A stretch of 64,000 nucleotides of DNA, taken from assembly GCA_963674555.1 (NCBI GenBank), contig OY771429.1, positions 186,001 to 250,000 of the forward strand, given 5' to 3'. Source of the stretch: JBGMEA01 sp963674555. Lineage in GTDB: Bacteria > Bacillota > Clostridia > Eubacteriales > Anaerofustaceae. A program made the translations under genes and the position numbers. Shown here piece by piece: positions 43,110 to 51,572 of the stretch; position 1 is the first letter of the stretch, and every line of letters begins with the position of its first letter. Under the pieces are notes generated by a model. The model ran no database searches and was not told the DNA's origin. It saw nothing but the letters and a program-made list of their open reading frames with translations.

Positions 43110-43718
43110 TTAATTCCGGAACATTTCTATTAAATGTATCAATTCATCATGTTTGGTTTTCAGTGCTGCTTTATTCACAATAAATACGGATGAAATATCA
43201 TATATTTCTTCTAATATCACAAGACCGTTTTCTTTAAGTGTAGTTCCCGTTTGAACGATATCGACAATAACATCGCTCATATGTAATAATGGTGCCAATT
43301 CGACAGAGCCGTTTAGTTTGATCACTTCACAATCTTTTCCGATACTCGAAAAAAATGCTTTTGCGCTGTTAACATATTTCGATGCGACAGTTACTTTTTC
43401 CAATTTATGAATATCGGTTCCTTCTTTGCCTGCTACACACATTTTGCATTTTCCGATGTCCAGAGCAAATAAGCGATATACATCGGGATCATCCTCTGCT
43501 AAGATATCTTTGCCTACTATGCCGCAATCCGCTACCCCTTGTTCAACATATATAGCTGTATCACTCGGTTTGACCAGTATGATTTCATATTTATTTTCAA
43601 TATCGGGAATGATCAATTTACGACTCGTATCACTGTCATTAAAAAGCACATCATGTTCTGCCAATAATGCGATCGCTTCTTTTGATACTCTTCCCTTTGC
43701 TACAGCTATCCTAATCAA
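43110..43718 (-). CDS. hisG: ATP phosphoribosyltransferase, short form
   Basis: A 202-residue HisG_S lacking the C-terminal regulatory domain: IRIAVAKGRVSKEAI, VKPSDTAIYVEQGVADCGIVGKDIL, and the PRPP loop in VDIVQTGTTLKENGL. The short form requires HisZ as the regulatory subunit, encoded just upstream. The start is TTG with GAGGG 5 nt upstream and overlaps hisZ by 8 bp. Confidence 0.95.
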   Translation of the reverse strand: MIRIAVAKGRVSKEAIALLAEHDVLFNDSDTSRKLIIPDIENKYEIILVKPSDTAIYVEQGVADCGIVGKDILAEDDPDVYRLFALDIGKCKMCVAGKEGTDIHKLEKVTVASKYVNSAKAFFSSIGKDCEVIKLNGSVELAPLLHMSDVIVDIVQTGTTLKENGLVILEEIYDISSVFIVNKAALKTKHDELIHLIEMFRN

Positions 43719-44853
43719 CTCTACCCTCTATATAATCAATGAATTCCTTAGAATCATCATATTTCTTGTTTTGATATTCAATACTGAATTTATCTTTACT
43801 ACTGTTTAACTCTACTTTCAACCCGTATTCATTTCTTATGGTTTCAGATAGTTTGATACACTCACTAGATTTTGAATCAATGCAAGATATCAAAACACGT
43901 TCTTCGCTCCATATTTTATCATTTCGCAAAAGCTGTTCGGAAATTTCTAAATTATGCCCAAATCCGCATGCGTGTTTTCGTGATCCGAATTTACTTGCCA
44001 AAGCATCGTAACGTCCGCCACTTATCACTTCTTCTTTAGCTTCGTCAGCGTATATCTTGAAGATCATACCTGAGTAGTAGTCCATAGGATTTGAAAAACC
44101 CAAATCAAGATAGACATAAGAACTTAAATCATAAGCTTCCAGACAAGCATATATCTGTTCAATATTATCAAGCGCTTTTTGCATCGTGTCATTGATACAC
44201 ATATCACGAGCTTGCTTGATTACTGTTTGATAGTCTCCAAAAAGCATGCACAAATCAAGTACCTTTTCGGATAAATCTTTATTGATTTTCTTTTTTGTTA
44301 AAAATATATCTAGATCCACAGTATTCTTCTGTGCGATATACTCATGGATTAATTGATGGTCTTTCTTTGTTAATTTCTTTTCATCATCAAATAAAGCGTA
44401 TATATAATCAGAATGTCCTATATCTACACGGATTTTATTAATACCAATTGCCAATAAACTTTTGATACCGATCGAAATAACTTCGCTGTCGCAAATAGGA
44501 CTGCTGTCATTAAAAAACTCGATCCCTGATTGCAAGAACTGATTACTTTCATGATCTTCGCTCATATAACGAACGATTTCGGTTTGATAATAATACCGTT
44601 GTTTTGTTTTTTCTCCGCAAGCATTTACTTTTTTTAGAATGTTAAATGTTGCATCCGGACGGATAACCAATACATCTCCGGTTCTATCTATAAATTTTAT
44701 AAATTTATTTCCCGGCACGCCTTTGTATTTACGATATAGATCAGCATTAACAAACATCGGTATATCGATCTCATCGTACCCATATGATGTATATACATTT
44801 TCGATCGTTTTCTTTATAAACGGGAAAATATTTTTTTCTTTACTTGATCTCAT
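43711..44853 (-). CDS. hisZ: ATP phosphoribosyltransferase regulatory subunit HisZ
   Basis: 380 residues of a histidyl-tRNA-synthetase paralogue. Class II fold motifs remain (YTSYGYDEIDIPMF, VLVIRPDATFNILKKV, RYYYQTEIVRY, SGGRYDALASKFG), but the anticodon domain is absent or reduced, as in HisZ. It forms an octamer with short HisG and confers histidine feedback. It is the first gene of the long his-cob run. The 44854-45039 region upstream has a TATAAT (on the - strand) but no T-box or other leader I can recognise. Confidence 0.92.
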   Translation of the reverse strand: MRSSKEKNIFPFIKKTIENVYTSYGYDEIDIPMFVNADLYRKYKGVPGNKFIKFIDRTGDVLVIRPDATFNILKKVNACGEKTKQRYYYQTEIVRYMSEDHESNQFLQSGIEFFNDSSPICDSEVISIGIKSLLAIGINKIRVDIGHSDYIYALFDDEKKLTKKDHQLIHEYIAQKNTVDLDIFLTKKKINKDLSEKVLDLCMLFGDYQTVIKQARDMCINDTMQKALDNIEQIYACLEAYDLSSYVYLDLGFSNPMDYYSGMIFKIYADEAKEEVISGGRYDALASKFGSRKHACGFGHNLEISEQLLRNDKIWSEERVLISCIDSKSSECIKLSETIRNEYGLKVELNSSKDKFSIEYQNKKYDDSKEFIDYIEGRVD

Positions 44854-45039
44854 ATCTTTGTTATCCTTAGATATTTTATCGTTTATTATAACATAAAAAA
44901 ACTACTGTATAAATATATATTTCTATGTATGAAAAATAAACCCCTAGAATTAGATCAAATTTAAAAATGCAATAACAGATACAAATTTAAAGATTGAATA
45001 AAATATATAAAAGTCCTTAAAAATTGTTTTGAAAATAGG

Positions 45040-45068
45040 TTGACGAAAATTGTCTGTGTTGTTATAAT
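45040..45068 (+). promoter_or_regulatory. tRNA-Leu promoter
   Basis: TTGACG (45040-45045), a 17-bp spacer and TATAAT (45063-45068), 19 bp before the tRNA. Confidence 0.85.
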
Positions 45069-45086
45069 TAAGCGCAATGGATTCAT

Positions 45087-45170
45087 GCGGATATGGCGGA
45101 ATTGGCAGACGCACTAGACTTAGGATCTAGCGCCTTCGGCGTGGAGGTTCGACTCCTCTTATCCGCACCA
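45087..45170 (+). tRNA. tRNA-Leu (UAG), prophage integration site
   Basis: The acceptor GCGGATA pairs with TATCCGC. The anticodon arm is CTAGA-CTTAGGA-TCTAG (anticodon TAG), with a long variable arm CGCCTTCGGCG as in class II tRNAs, T-loop GGTTCGACTCC and an encoded CCA. The integrase gene ends 78 bp downstream and points toward it. Confidence 0.96.
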
Positions 45171-45180
45171 TTTATTTGGC
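45120..45180 (+). other. Putative attachment site (attL/attR side) at the 3' end of tRNA-Leu
   Basis: Phages with this type of integrase usually recombine into the anticodon-to-3' part of a tRNA gene and restore it with their own copy. The tRNA is intact and phage genes start right after it. The partner core lies outside the window, so its exact ends cannot be set. Confidence 0.5.
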
Positions 45181-45247
45181 TTAGATAAGCGAAATTCTAA
45201 ACTCATGATTTCGTCTGAACCCACCGAAGAACCCACTTGAAAGTGTA

Positions 45248-46354
45248 TTATTGTAATAATTCATTGAAGAGATCCCCAATTTGTGTTGCATTATCGGCAT
45301 GTCTACCGTCGTCAAAGTAGTGTCCGTAGACACCAAAAGTGTCCATGGAAGCCGAATGACCAACGATATCTTTGAGGGTTTCTTTTTTTATTTTGCCTTT
45401 ACAAATTGATATGAATGTATGTCTCAATTCATATAGTGTAATCCCTGACATACCATTATGTTTCTGGTATTTCTGCCATCTCTTCAATAAGCTTTGAGAT
45501 CTTATTGTTTCTCCATCTTTATTTACAAAAATGTATTCTGATTTCACCTTATTTTTTAATAACATTGTCCTATGTTCATTTAAAACCTTCAGAGCTATTG
45601 GTGACAAATAAAATACTCTTCTCGCATTATCATTTTTACATGTTGTTACTTCAAGATATTGATTGATTCCTCGATTGATCGTTACACGGTTGCAATCAAA
45701 ATCACTCTCCTTTAAACCAAAGAGTTCACTCGGTCGCAATCCAGTTAATACTAAAAACCGATAAAAATATATGAACCAATCTGTTGTAATATTTCCATTG
45801 AGAAATGTTTTGTCTGATTGAAATAGAATTTTCAAGTCAGTAGGAGTTAAAATTTTCTTAGTTCCTTTTTTTGCTTGAGGTGGTATTGTAAAATCAGTCA
45901 GCATATGTCCAACATATCTATTACGCTTTGCATATTTAATCAATCCAACGATAACATTTCGAATATGAGTTAAAGTCTTCCATGAATAATTCTTTTTAGC
46001 AAAAGCATCATCAATAATATCCTGCAAAATAGCTTCATTGATTTTTTCAAATTTGAGATGTCCTATCTGTGGTAATACAATTTTGTTTGCAAGTCTTTTA
46101 TAATTATAGTGATTACCATGGCTTGTTGTCTTTTTAATAATATCAAGCCATTCATTACATATCTGTTCAACAGTCTTTTGATCACTTCTTAAATTATATT
46201 CTAACCACTCATCGGCTTTCAAATTTGCTTCAATCTGCCCTCTCCTACCAGGTGTTGACGAATAAAACGCTCTCCGTTTTCCATCTTTTTGAACTCTAAT
46301 TCTCCATCTGTTTTGACTTTCAATCCATTTTGCTGTATTCACTCTCTTGCTCAT
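45248..46354 (-). CDS. int: Phage tyrosine integrase
   Basis: 368 residues. The N-terminal arm-binding part (residues 1-60, WRIRVQKDGKRRAFYS) is AP2-like, followed by a core-binding SAM-like domain (70-165) and a catalytic domain. The active site shows R in LTGLRPSELFG, K in TCKNDNARR, ELRHTF with the first box His replaced by Tyr (LYELRHTF, a variant also seen in other Firmicute integrases), GHSASM and the nucleophile Tyr in GVYGHYFD. It ends beside tRNA-Leu, its likely attB. The SD AGGAGG is strong. Confidence 0.95.
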   Translation of the reverse strand: MSKRVNTAKWIESQNRWRIRVQKDGKRRAFYSSTPGRRGQIEANLKADEWLEYNLRSDQKTVEQICNEWLDIIKKTTSHGNHYNYKRLANKIVLPQIGHLKFEKINEAILQDIIDDAFAKKNYSWKTLTHIRNVIVGLIKYAKRNRYVGHMLTDFTIPPQAKKGTKKILTPTDLKILFQSDKTFLNGNITTDWFIYFYRFLVLTGLRPSELFGLKESDFDCNRVTINRGINQYLEVTTCKNDNARRVFYLSPIALKVLNEHRTMLLKNKVKSEYIFVNKDGETIRSQSLLKRWQKYQKHNGMSGITLYELRHTFISICKGKIKKETLKDIVGHSASMDTFGVYGHYFDDGRHADNATQIGDLFNELLQ

Positions 46355-46384
46355 TTTGAGCCTCCTTCCTTAAATAGAACAAAA

Positions 46385-46418
46385 GTGTGATACATAACCT
46401 ACTGTCATTATATCACAC
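46385..46418 (-). promoter_or_regulatory. Inverted repeat over the integrase promoter
   Basis: GTGTGATA (46385-46392) and TATCACAC (46411-46418) form an 8-bp inverted repeat 18 bp apart. On the - strand TATAAT (46412-46407), a good -10 for int, overlaps one arm. This looks like an operator for a phage repressor. Confidence 0.5.
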
Positions 46419-46430
46419 TAATATTATCAA

Positions 46431-46670
46431 TTAATTGAATTCTATGTCTGGAGGAAATATATCAACAATATCTTTTGCACTTTTACCTATTTTTTTTAAA
46501 ATAATATATGCCTCTTGCACATTAAAATCTTGTTTCTTATTAAATCGATCACAGATTGATTTTGAGGACTTATAATTTAGCAACTTATTCCCAATGTAAT
46601 TTTGAGTTAATCCTAAATTAAACATCTCATTTCTTAAATTTCGATATGGTTTATCTTTACTTCCAGTCAA
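46431..46670 (-). CDS. Small phage helix-turn-helix protein, DUF739-like
   Basis: 79 residues from a TTG start (46670) with AAAGGAG 7 nt upstream; the longer frame from an ATG at 46703 has no SD. It contains RNEMFNLGLTQNYIGNKLLN followed by SICDRFNKKQDFNVQEAYII, the pattern of an XRE-like helix-turn-helix as in phage DUF739 proteins. It probably regulates the integrase/lysogeny genes or acts as an excision factor. It lies 76 bp upstream of int on the same strand. Confidence 0.6.
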   Translation of the reverse strand: MTGSKDKPYRNLRNEMFNLGLTQNYIGNKLLNYKSSKSICDRFNKKQDFNVQEAYIILKKIGKSAKDIVDIFPPDIEFN

Positions 46671-46686
46671 TAATTGACTCCTTTCA

Positions 46687-46752
46687 TTATATATATTTAT
46701 CATAAATTTTATTCGTTATTTTTATTACCCTATAACTAATACCTAATAACAT
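46687..46752 (-). CDS. Possible 21-residue leader peptide upstream of the HTH gene
   Basis: AAGGAG with 6-nt spacing precedes an ATG opening 21 codons (starts MLLGISYRVIK, ends YDKYI). Its stop lies 2 bp before the SD of the HTH gene, so its translation could control access to that site. It is short and may be chance; the main support is the well-placed SD. Confidence 0.35.
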   Translation of the reverse strand: MLLGISYRVIKITNKIYDKYI

Positions 46753-46804
46753 ATTTATCTCCTTAAATCCATACGTAAGGACTTTAGATAACTATGCAAA
46801 TGGT

Positions 46805-46828
46805 AAAAAAAGAGGAGCAATGCTCCTC
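46805..46828 (-). terminator. Terminator of the prophage late operon
   Basis: On the - strand, GAGGAGCA pairs with TGCTCCTC and is followed by TTTTTTT. It separates the late genes from the HTH-int unit. Confidence 0.87.
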
Positions 46829-46832
46829 AATA

Positions 46833-47162
46833 TTATTCATCTCGAATTGGTAACTCTTTACAACGCTCAACTAAATTCGAGCATGTGCCATTACCAAGTA
46901 ATGCCTCATAAGGTTTAAACATAGTACATATATTATCTAATCCGTCAACTGTAATATATCCTTTATCTATATAATATTTACATGCTTGAAAAATTCTATC
47001 ATGTAATAAAGCTCTACTTGCATCTTCAAGATTTTTAATTCTTTCTTTATATTTTTTATAATCAGACCATTTTAATTTTAATGATCCTATAAACCAAGCA
47101 ACTAATAAACCAATTACAGTTTGTGCCCAATATTCTTTTAGCCAATCACCGAAGCCATCCAC
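46833..47162 (-). CDS. Phage holin-associated membrane protein, unknown function
   Basis: 109 residues from a GTG start (GGAGG 7 nt upstream). One N-terminal membrane span (WAQTVIGLLVAWFIGSL) is followed by a soluble domain (SRALLHDRIFQACKYYIDKGYITVDGLDNI ... YEALLGNGTCSNLVERCKELP) that recurs in small proteins of the lysis module in many Firmicute phages. The role is unknown; it may tune holin timing. It is the last gene of the late operon. Confidence 0.65.
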   Translation of the reverse strand: MDGFGDWLKEYWAQTVIGLLVAWFIGSLKLKWSDYKKYKERIKNLEDASRALLHDRIFQACKYYIDKGYITVDGLDNICTMFKPYEALLGNGTCSNLVERCKELPIRDE

Positions 47163-47210
47163 AAACTTCCCTCCTCTTATTTAATATATAAAATCATATC
47201 TATTATTAGA

Positions 47211-48314
47211 TCATCCATTATATCTCAATGGAAAATAATTTCTTGTGTCATCATCTCTGAAAATTTGGTCAGGGAATGCATATCTATATTCAGCCGCATC
47301 AACCGAACAAATATCTCTCCACTTATAAAAAGTAGCAATATCAAATGTTGTTCCGTGTAAATTTAAAAATGAATCTTCATGATCATGAGTTCCCCTGGAA
47401 GAACTACCAGTATTACCCATATCACCAATCGGTTCATCAAGCCTTAAAATCTTATCAGCTTTTGTCCTAATATTTTGCATATGAATAGTACGTGTAATAA
47501 GATCATAATATTTTGTTTTATCTTTATTCCAAGCAAATTTTTCAAATATTAAATAAACACAGTTACCAATCGTTCCATTATAATAAGCATAAAGGACTTT
47601 CATGCCAGCCAATGGACAAAATATAGTTTGGTTCGCTGGATAACCAGCTATATATCCTAGATCCACTGCATTATGTACGTAACGTGTAAATGGTGTCGTT
47701 TTGTTTAAATATTTTACTGGTAATTTAGCAACATAATTTGTATAAACAGTTATGTCCTTACGATGTATAGCAACCGTTTTACCCTTTATTGGTGTTGTCT
47801 TATTTGTAACAATAAAAACTGGAGGTGTATAAATACCAGTAATATTTTTTAATTCTAAATAACCACCATTAGCTAACATAAACGGAGTAGACTTATAAGG
47901 TTTAATTTCTATAATTTTGCTATGACCACCATTATAAGTTACATCATCCCCAACGGAATATCCTTTATATGTTTTTACTGTAGTATTTGGATCAGGTATA
48001 GGATCAATTGTAATTTTATTATTAACATAATCAGACATTTCTAATGCAACAGGCTTGTAGCTTCCATCCGCACGTTTTTCATAATAAAAAGCCCCAATCG
48101 AAAATACGTATTGTTTATCATAATCCAATTTAAGATCATATGTTAAATCTGTCGTATGATCAATCAATTTATATTTATTGTCTTTAAATTGATAAATGTA
48201 ATATCGATTAGCTTTATTAATTTTACTCCAATATAATGTAAGAATATTTTTATTGGTTTTATATTGAATTTGTGGATTACTTAAAGTAGGCTTTGTGTCA
48301 TCATTTTTGATCAT
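47211..48314 (-). CDS. Phage lysin with M23 peptidase domain
   Basis: 367 residues, three modules: a fibronectin-III-like N-terminus (residues 5-105), an SH3-like cell-wall-binding segment (about 115-165, YSVGDDVTYNGGHSKIIEI ... GYLELKNITGIY), and a C-terminal M23/LytM metallopeptidase. The zinc ligands are HNAVD (HxxxD) and THDHED (HxH) in NTGSSSRGTHDHED. No signal peptide is seen, so it is a holin-dependent endolysin that cuts peptide cross-links. It is adjacent to the holin genes. Amidase or lysozyme domains are absent. Confidence 0.85.
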   Translation of the reverse strand: MIKNDDTKPTLSNPQIQYKTNKNILTLYWSKINKANRYYIYQFKDNKYKLIDHTTDLTYDLKLDYDKQYVFSIGAFYYEKRADGSYKPVALEMSDYVNNKITIDPIPDPNTTVKTYKGYSVGDDVTYNGGHSKIIEIKPYKSTPFMLANGGYLELKNITGIYTPPVFIVTNKTTPIKGKTVAIHRKDITVYTNYVAKLPVKYLNKTTPFTRYVHNAVDLGYIAGYPANQTIFCPLAGMKVLYAYYNGTIGNCVYLIFEKFAWNKDKTKYYDLITRTIHMQNIRTKADKILRLDEPIGDMGNTGSSSRGTHDHEDSFLNLHGTTFDIATFYKWRDICSVDAAEYRYAFPDQIFRDDDTRNYFPLRYNG

Positions 48315-48318
48315 AAAA

Positions 48319-48639
48319 TTAATGCACCTCCTTTATTTCTCCATTTTGTGATGTTTCTATAATTTTTATTGTTTCATCATTAGAACAATCTTGTTGTGAG
48401 GGATACGAAGAATTAATTTTAATTAAATTTTCAGCTTTTGCTTTATTAAAATAAAATCCAAAAACACCCATTGCAAGTCCGCTTACAAAAGGTAACAAAT
48501 AATACATAATTGTTGTATCCTGATCGGATAAAATCATAGCTTTATACCATGTCAATCCAATCAAAACACATGCAAAAAGTGCTAATAATTTAGAAAAAGA
48601 GATCAATAAGATCTCTTTTCCTTTTATTTTAATTTTCAT
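48319..48639 (-). CDS. Small two-span phage membrane protein, holin-like
   Basis: 106 residues with two membrane spans (ISFSKLLALFACVLIGLTW and YYLLPFVSGLAMGVFGFYF) and a polar C-terminal tail. Position between the LLH holin and the lysin makes a second holin or antiholin likely, but no family motif is recognised. Confidence 0.6.
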   Translation of the reverse strand: MKIKIKGKEILLISFSKLLALFACVLIGLTWYKAMILSDQDTTIMYYLLPFVSGLAMGVFGFYFNKAKAENLIKINSSYPSQQDCSNDETIKIIETSQNGEIKEVH

Positions 48640-48641
48640 TT

Positions 48642-48986
48642 TTATTCAGCACTCGGTGGAAATAATTCATTTACTTTAGCTTCAATTTCAATTTTAACTT
48701 CTTCCATATCTACATCAAGTCCTTTAGACTCAATCCAGGATTCAGCTTGGTTCAATACATAATTAAATTTCTGTTCACCTACACCAGATCCTCTAATTGT
48801 TTGTTCAGCCGCCCTCACGAGGCTTTCAATAAATGATTTCAGTTTATTAAATTTTTCAGCACCTATTTTTTCCCTAAGCAGTGCTGATGCTTTAGTAAGC
48901 CAATTCCCAAATAAAGTGCCTAATGCACCTATAAGGGCGGTTACAACCAAAATAACTATTGGTGTAATATCAAATGTAATATCCAT
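48642..48986 (-). CDS. Phage holin, LL-H family
   Basis: 114 residues: one N-terminal membrane span (ITPIVILVVTALIGALGTLFGNWL), then an amphipathic helix with EKFNKLKSFIESLVRAAEQTIRGSGVGEQKFNYV, the LLH holin family pattern. It forms the membrane lesion that releases the lysin. It is 2 bp from the next small membrane protein gene. Confidence 0.88.
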   Translation of the reverse strand: MDITFDITPIVILVVTALIGALGTLFGNWLTKASALLREKIGAEKFNKLKSFIESLVRAAEQTIRGSGVGEQKFNYVLNQAESWIESKGLDVDMEEVKIEIEAKVNELFPPSAE

Positions 48987-49031
48987 ATTTTTTCTCCTGT
49001 CTTATTTATTTATGTAAACTCCATAAGGCTG

Positions 49032-49271
49032 TTATTCTTGCTCTGGTTCGGGATTTGGTAATGGCTCGCCCCAAAAATTAAGGATTTTTTGTTTTTGCTC
49101 GTCAGACAAAATTTCATCTTGCAAGATTACTTGTTGACCGCTAATAGTATTGTGGTAATTGCCCCTGTGTTTGTGCTTGTACGGTACACCGTCAACCACC
49201 TCGTCAAGTAGCAATGCTTCATATGACATAGCTTCCTCTGTTAGGCTTATATCAATTTTTTCTACTAACAT
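49032..49271 (-). CDS. Hypothetical phage protein
   Basis: 79 residues, acidic, no membrane span; begins MLVEKIDISLTEEAMSYEAL and ends in a Pro/Glu tail (PLPNPEPEQE). It lies between the fibre and holin genes, where small XkdX-like or fibre-accessory proteins occur. I do not recognise it. Confidence 0.6.
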   Translation of the reverse strand: MLVEKIDISLTEEAMSYEALLLDEVVDGVPYKHKHRGNYHNTISGQQVILQDEILSDEQKQKILNFWGEPLPNPEPEQE

Positions 49272-49289
49272 TTATTTGCTCCTTTTAAT

Positions 49290-51521
49290 TTAATTAATAT
49301 GATAAATCCCTGCACCCTCTATTGTTATGTTTTTACTTCCTGTCGTTATAGGCGTGTTTGAACTTGTCATAGCGTATATCTTACGGTTACTATCGTTTAT
49401 AAATTTCAAATAACACATATTATAACCACCTCGTGAACTAAGTCCTACGACTCTATCAAGATTGTCATGTGCGTTCGATGGAGAAGAATTTATACCCGAT
49501 ATTTGAATTGTCCAATCGTCGAAATCATAAGGGAAGCCATCTATTATATAATTTCCACTTGGTGCCGAACTTACATAAGATATTACCGTTTTAAAATACA
49601 CATAGACAAACTCTCCCTGTCGCATGTATTTACCAGATTGCGTAGTATATGTAAAAGAACCTGCCGTACCATCCCCTGCAAAAACAGGCGTAAATGTTCC
49701 AGAATCCCTAAGCATACTAACCTTGAACCAATCGCTCCAACCGTCGCCGTGTTCGTTTCTTATCCATATGGTCGGCAATGTGGTCGAGTAATTAGTTAAT
49801 GTCTGCTTTGTTCCGCCATGTTTTTCAACAAACAAACTGAACGATAGAGATGTAGGCACATTACTCATCGTTGCGGTTGATGTGCTGCTTGCTGAATAGT
49901 ACATACCTGCTTCCGTTATATCGTCTAAGTCTGTGCCGTCTGCAAGTAATATCGGTTGTAAAATTGTTTTGTCTAAGATATTATTTCCGTTTTTGTCATG
50001 ATAGCCACCAAATGATTGAACCCCTTCTTCGATAGTCGGCATGCCACCTACAGACATGACAACTTTTTGATCATTTCGAAGGATCATAAAAGCAGGATAT
50101 CCCGACATTTCACCTTCATAAGTCGTATCAGTTAATTCGTCAGAGAGAAGTAATTGAATATCAAATGATTTATATTGTGTAAAACCATACGTTCCACTAG
50201 TGAGATCTCCACTGATCACTACATCAGTAATGGTAAAATGACCATTTCCATCTACAGTAGCAGAAATTGTTGAAGTGCCATTTATCCATGTTGATGAAGT
50301 GGTCAGTTTATATTTATATGCAATCGATTGAATACTATTTATAGCATCGCCAAAGTTCAATAGGTCTATATTGCCTTCAGCGTTTAATTTTGCTGTCTCA
50401 TCACTTCCATTATCTCGTTCAACAATCAAAGAAGTAATCGTAATTGGAGTTAGTGATAAAACATCTTCAGCATTTTTCACAACAGTACTAGTATTACCTC
50501 TGCTATCTACTGCCTCAATTTTTACAATTGTTCCTGAAGGTGTAACATTTTGAAGTTCTAAAATTACATCTGCACTATCAGACCACGAAACTTCTATTGT
50601 TTTTGAGCCGATAGATAATCGGTATTTGTCCATAGTTGCGAAGTTTTGGGACACTGCTTTATCCGACAATGAAACCGTTGCTCTGATATCAGAAAAACCA
50701 ACAATTATATCTTGGTTTGAATCAGTAAGATTAATAGTTTCACTATCATAGTCTTCAAATGTAAAATCTGAAAATAAAGGATCGCTATTTATTACATAAG
50801 CTGTTGCGGTTGACGTTTGTGTGTCCCCTACTTGAACAGCACCATTGAAAGTATTAAGCTGTGCTGTAACAAGTAAGCTATTGTTATTTGGTGTCAATCC
50901 GTATAGAGTAGCAGAATCAATAAGTGTACTGATCGATCCTGAGAGAGTACCTGTTATTGTCTTAACTGTAACGCCACCTGCAATAAACTTTAATTCACAA
51001 TTAAAATTACCCAGATTAGATACATTTAAAGTCGTATTGTTACCTATGTTAAAATTTTCATAGTTACTTATTGTAGCCGCCCTCGGAATTCTATCAAGAG
51101 TAATTTGCTTTGATGTCAAATATGCTCCTGTCATTCCTGAACCAGCATTGGAGACAAAATTAGTACTTATATAAACTTGTTTTGTACCGTCTGCTTCATG
51201 ATCGACACGAAATGTCTTTGTAGAAAGTAAATCAAAATTAGTATCATATCTTGTATCGTAAGTGCAAGACGAATCTTTATAATCACTTTCACCAGTACAT
51301 GTATACTCCTCGGTAGCTGTACCACCAGTATTATATGAGCGATAGTCAAACGATAAGTAATCACGCCTACGTATATATGTTTGAATAGTTAAATCTGAAT
51401 AATTACCTAAATCATTTTTCTCGCTTGACCAAACTACTTTATATTCATAGTGTGAAGCACTAGATCCTGTTACTTTTCCAATAGTTGAATCACTGTGTAT
51501 TAGATATGTTGCTCCAGCCAA
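49290..51521 (-). CDS. Phage minor structural / tail fibre protein (DUF859-like)
   Basis: 743 residues. The N-terminal ~150 residues (SSASHYEYKVVWSSEKND ... QITLDRIPRAATIS) match the DUF859 family of siphovirus minor structural proteins. The middle is repeated beta-sandwich. The C-terminal ~200 residues (DLDDITEAGMYYSASSTSTA, WSDWFKVSMLRD) resemble phage fibre tips. It probably contacts the host surface. The start is TTG with AAAGGAG 7 nt upstream. A terminator precedes it, so it may be expressed at a lower level. Confidence 0.82.
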   Translation of the reverse strand: MAGATYLIHSDSTIGKVTGSSASHYEYKVVWSSEKNDLGNYSDLTIQTYIRRRDYLSFDYRSYNTGGTATEEYTCTGESDYKDSSCTYDTRYDTNFDLLSTKTFRVDHEADGTKQVYISTNFVSNAGSGMTGAYLTSKQITLDRIPRAATISNYENFNIGNNTTLNVSNLGNFNCELKFIAGGVTVKTITGTLSGSISTLIDSATLYGLTPNNNSLLVTAQLNTFNGAVQVGDTQTSTATAYVINSDPLFSDFTFEDYDSETINLTDSNQDIIVGFSDIRATVSLSDKAVSQNFATMDKYRLSIGSKTIEVSWSDSADVILELQNVTPSGTIVKIEAVDSRGNTSTVVKNAEDVLSLTPITITSLIVERDNGSDETAKLNAEGNIDLLNFGDAINSIQSIAYKYKLTTSSTWINGTSTISATVDGNGHFTITDVVISGDLTSGTYGFTQYKSFDIQLLLSDELTDTTYEGEMSGYPAFMILRNDQKVVMSVGGMPTIEEGVQSFGGYHDKNGNNILDKTILQPILLADGTDLDDITEAGMYYSASSTSTATMSNVPTSLSFSLFVEKHGGTKQTLTNYSTTLPTIWIRNEHGDGWSDWFKVSMLRDSGTFTPVFAGDGTAGSFTYTTQSGKYMRQGEFVYVYFKTVISYVSSAPSGNYIIDGFPYDFDDWTIQISGINSSPSNAHDNLDRVVGLSSRGGYNMCYLKFINDSNRKIYAMTSSNTPITTGSKNITIEGAGIYHIN

Positions 51522-51542
51522 AATAATACTCCTTTCTTAAAT

Positions 51543-51565
51543 AAAAAATCACCTTTACAGGTGAT
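51543..51565 (-). terminator. Intra-operon terminator before the fibre gene
   Basis: On the - strand, ATCACC pairs with GGTGAT around TGTAAA and a T-rich tail follows. It is weak and probably partial. Confidence 0.6.
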
Positions 51566-51572
51566 AGGTTTG

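Noticed and set aside
44854..45039. Possible T-box or histidine leader before hisZ
   Set aside because: No GGGTGG-type T-box sequence, terminator pair or His-codon leader peptide is seen; only a TATAAT on the - strand.
45248..46354. Integrase might be inactive because the HxxR His is Tyr
   Set aside because: Tyr at this position is also found in many Firmicute phage integrases, and all other catalytic residues are present.
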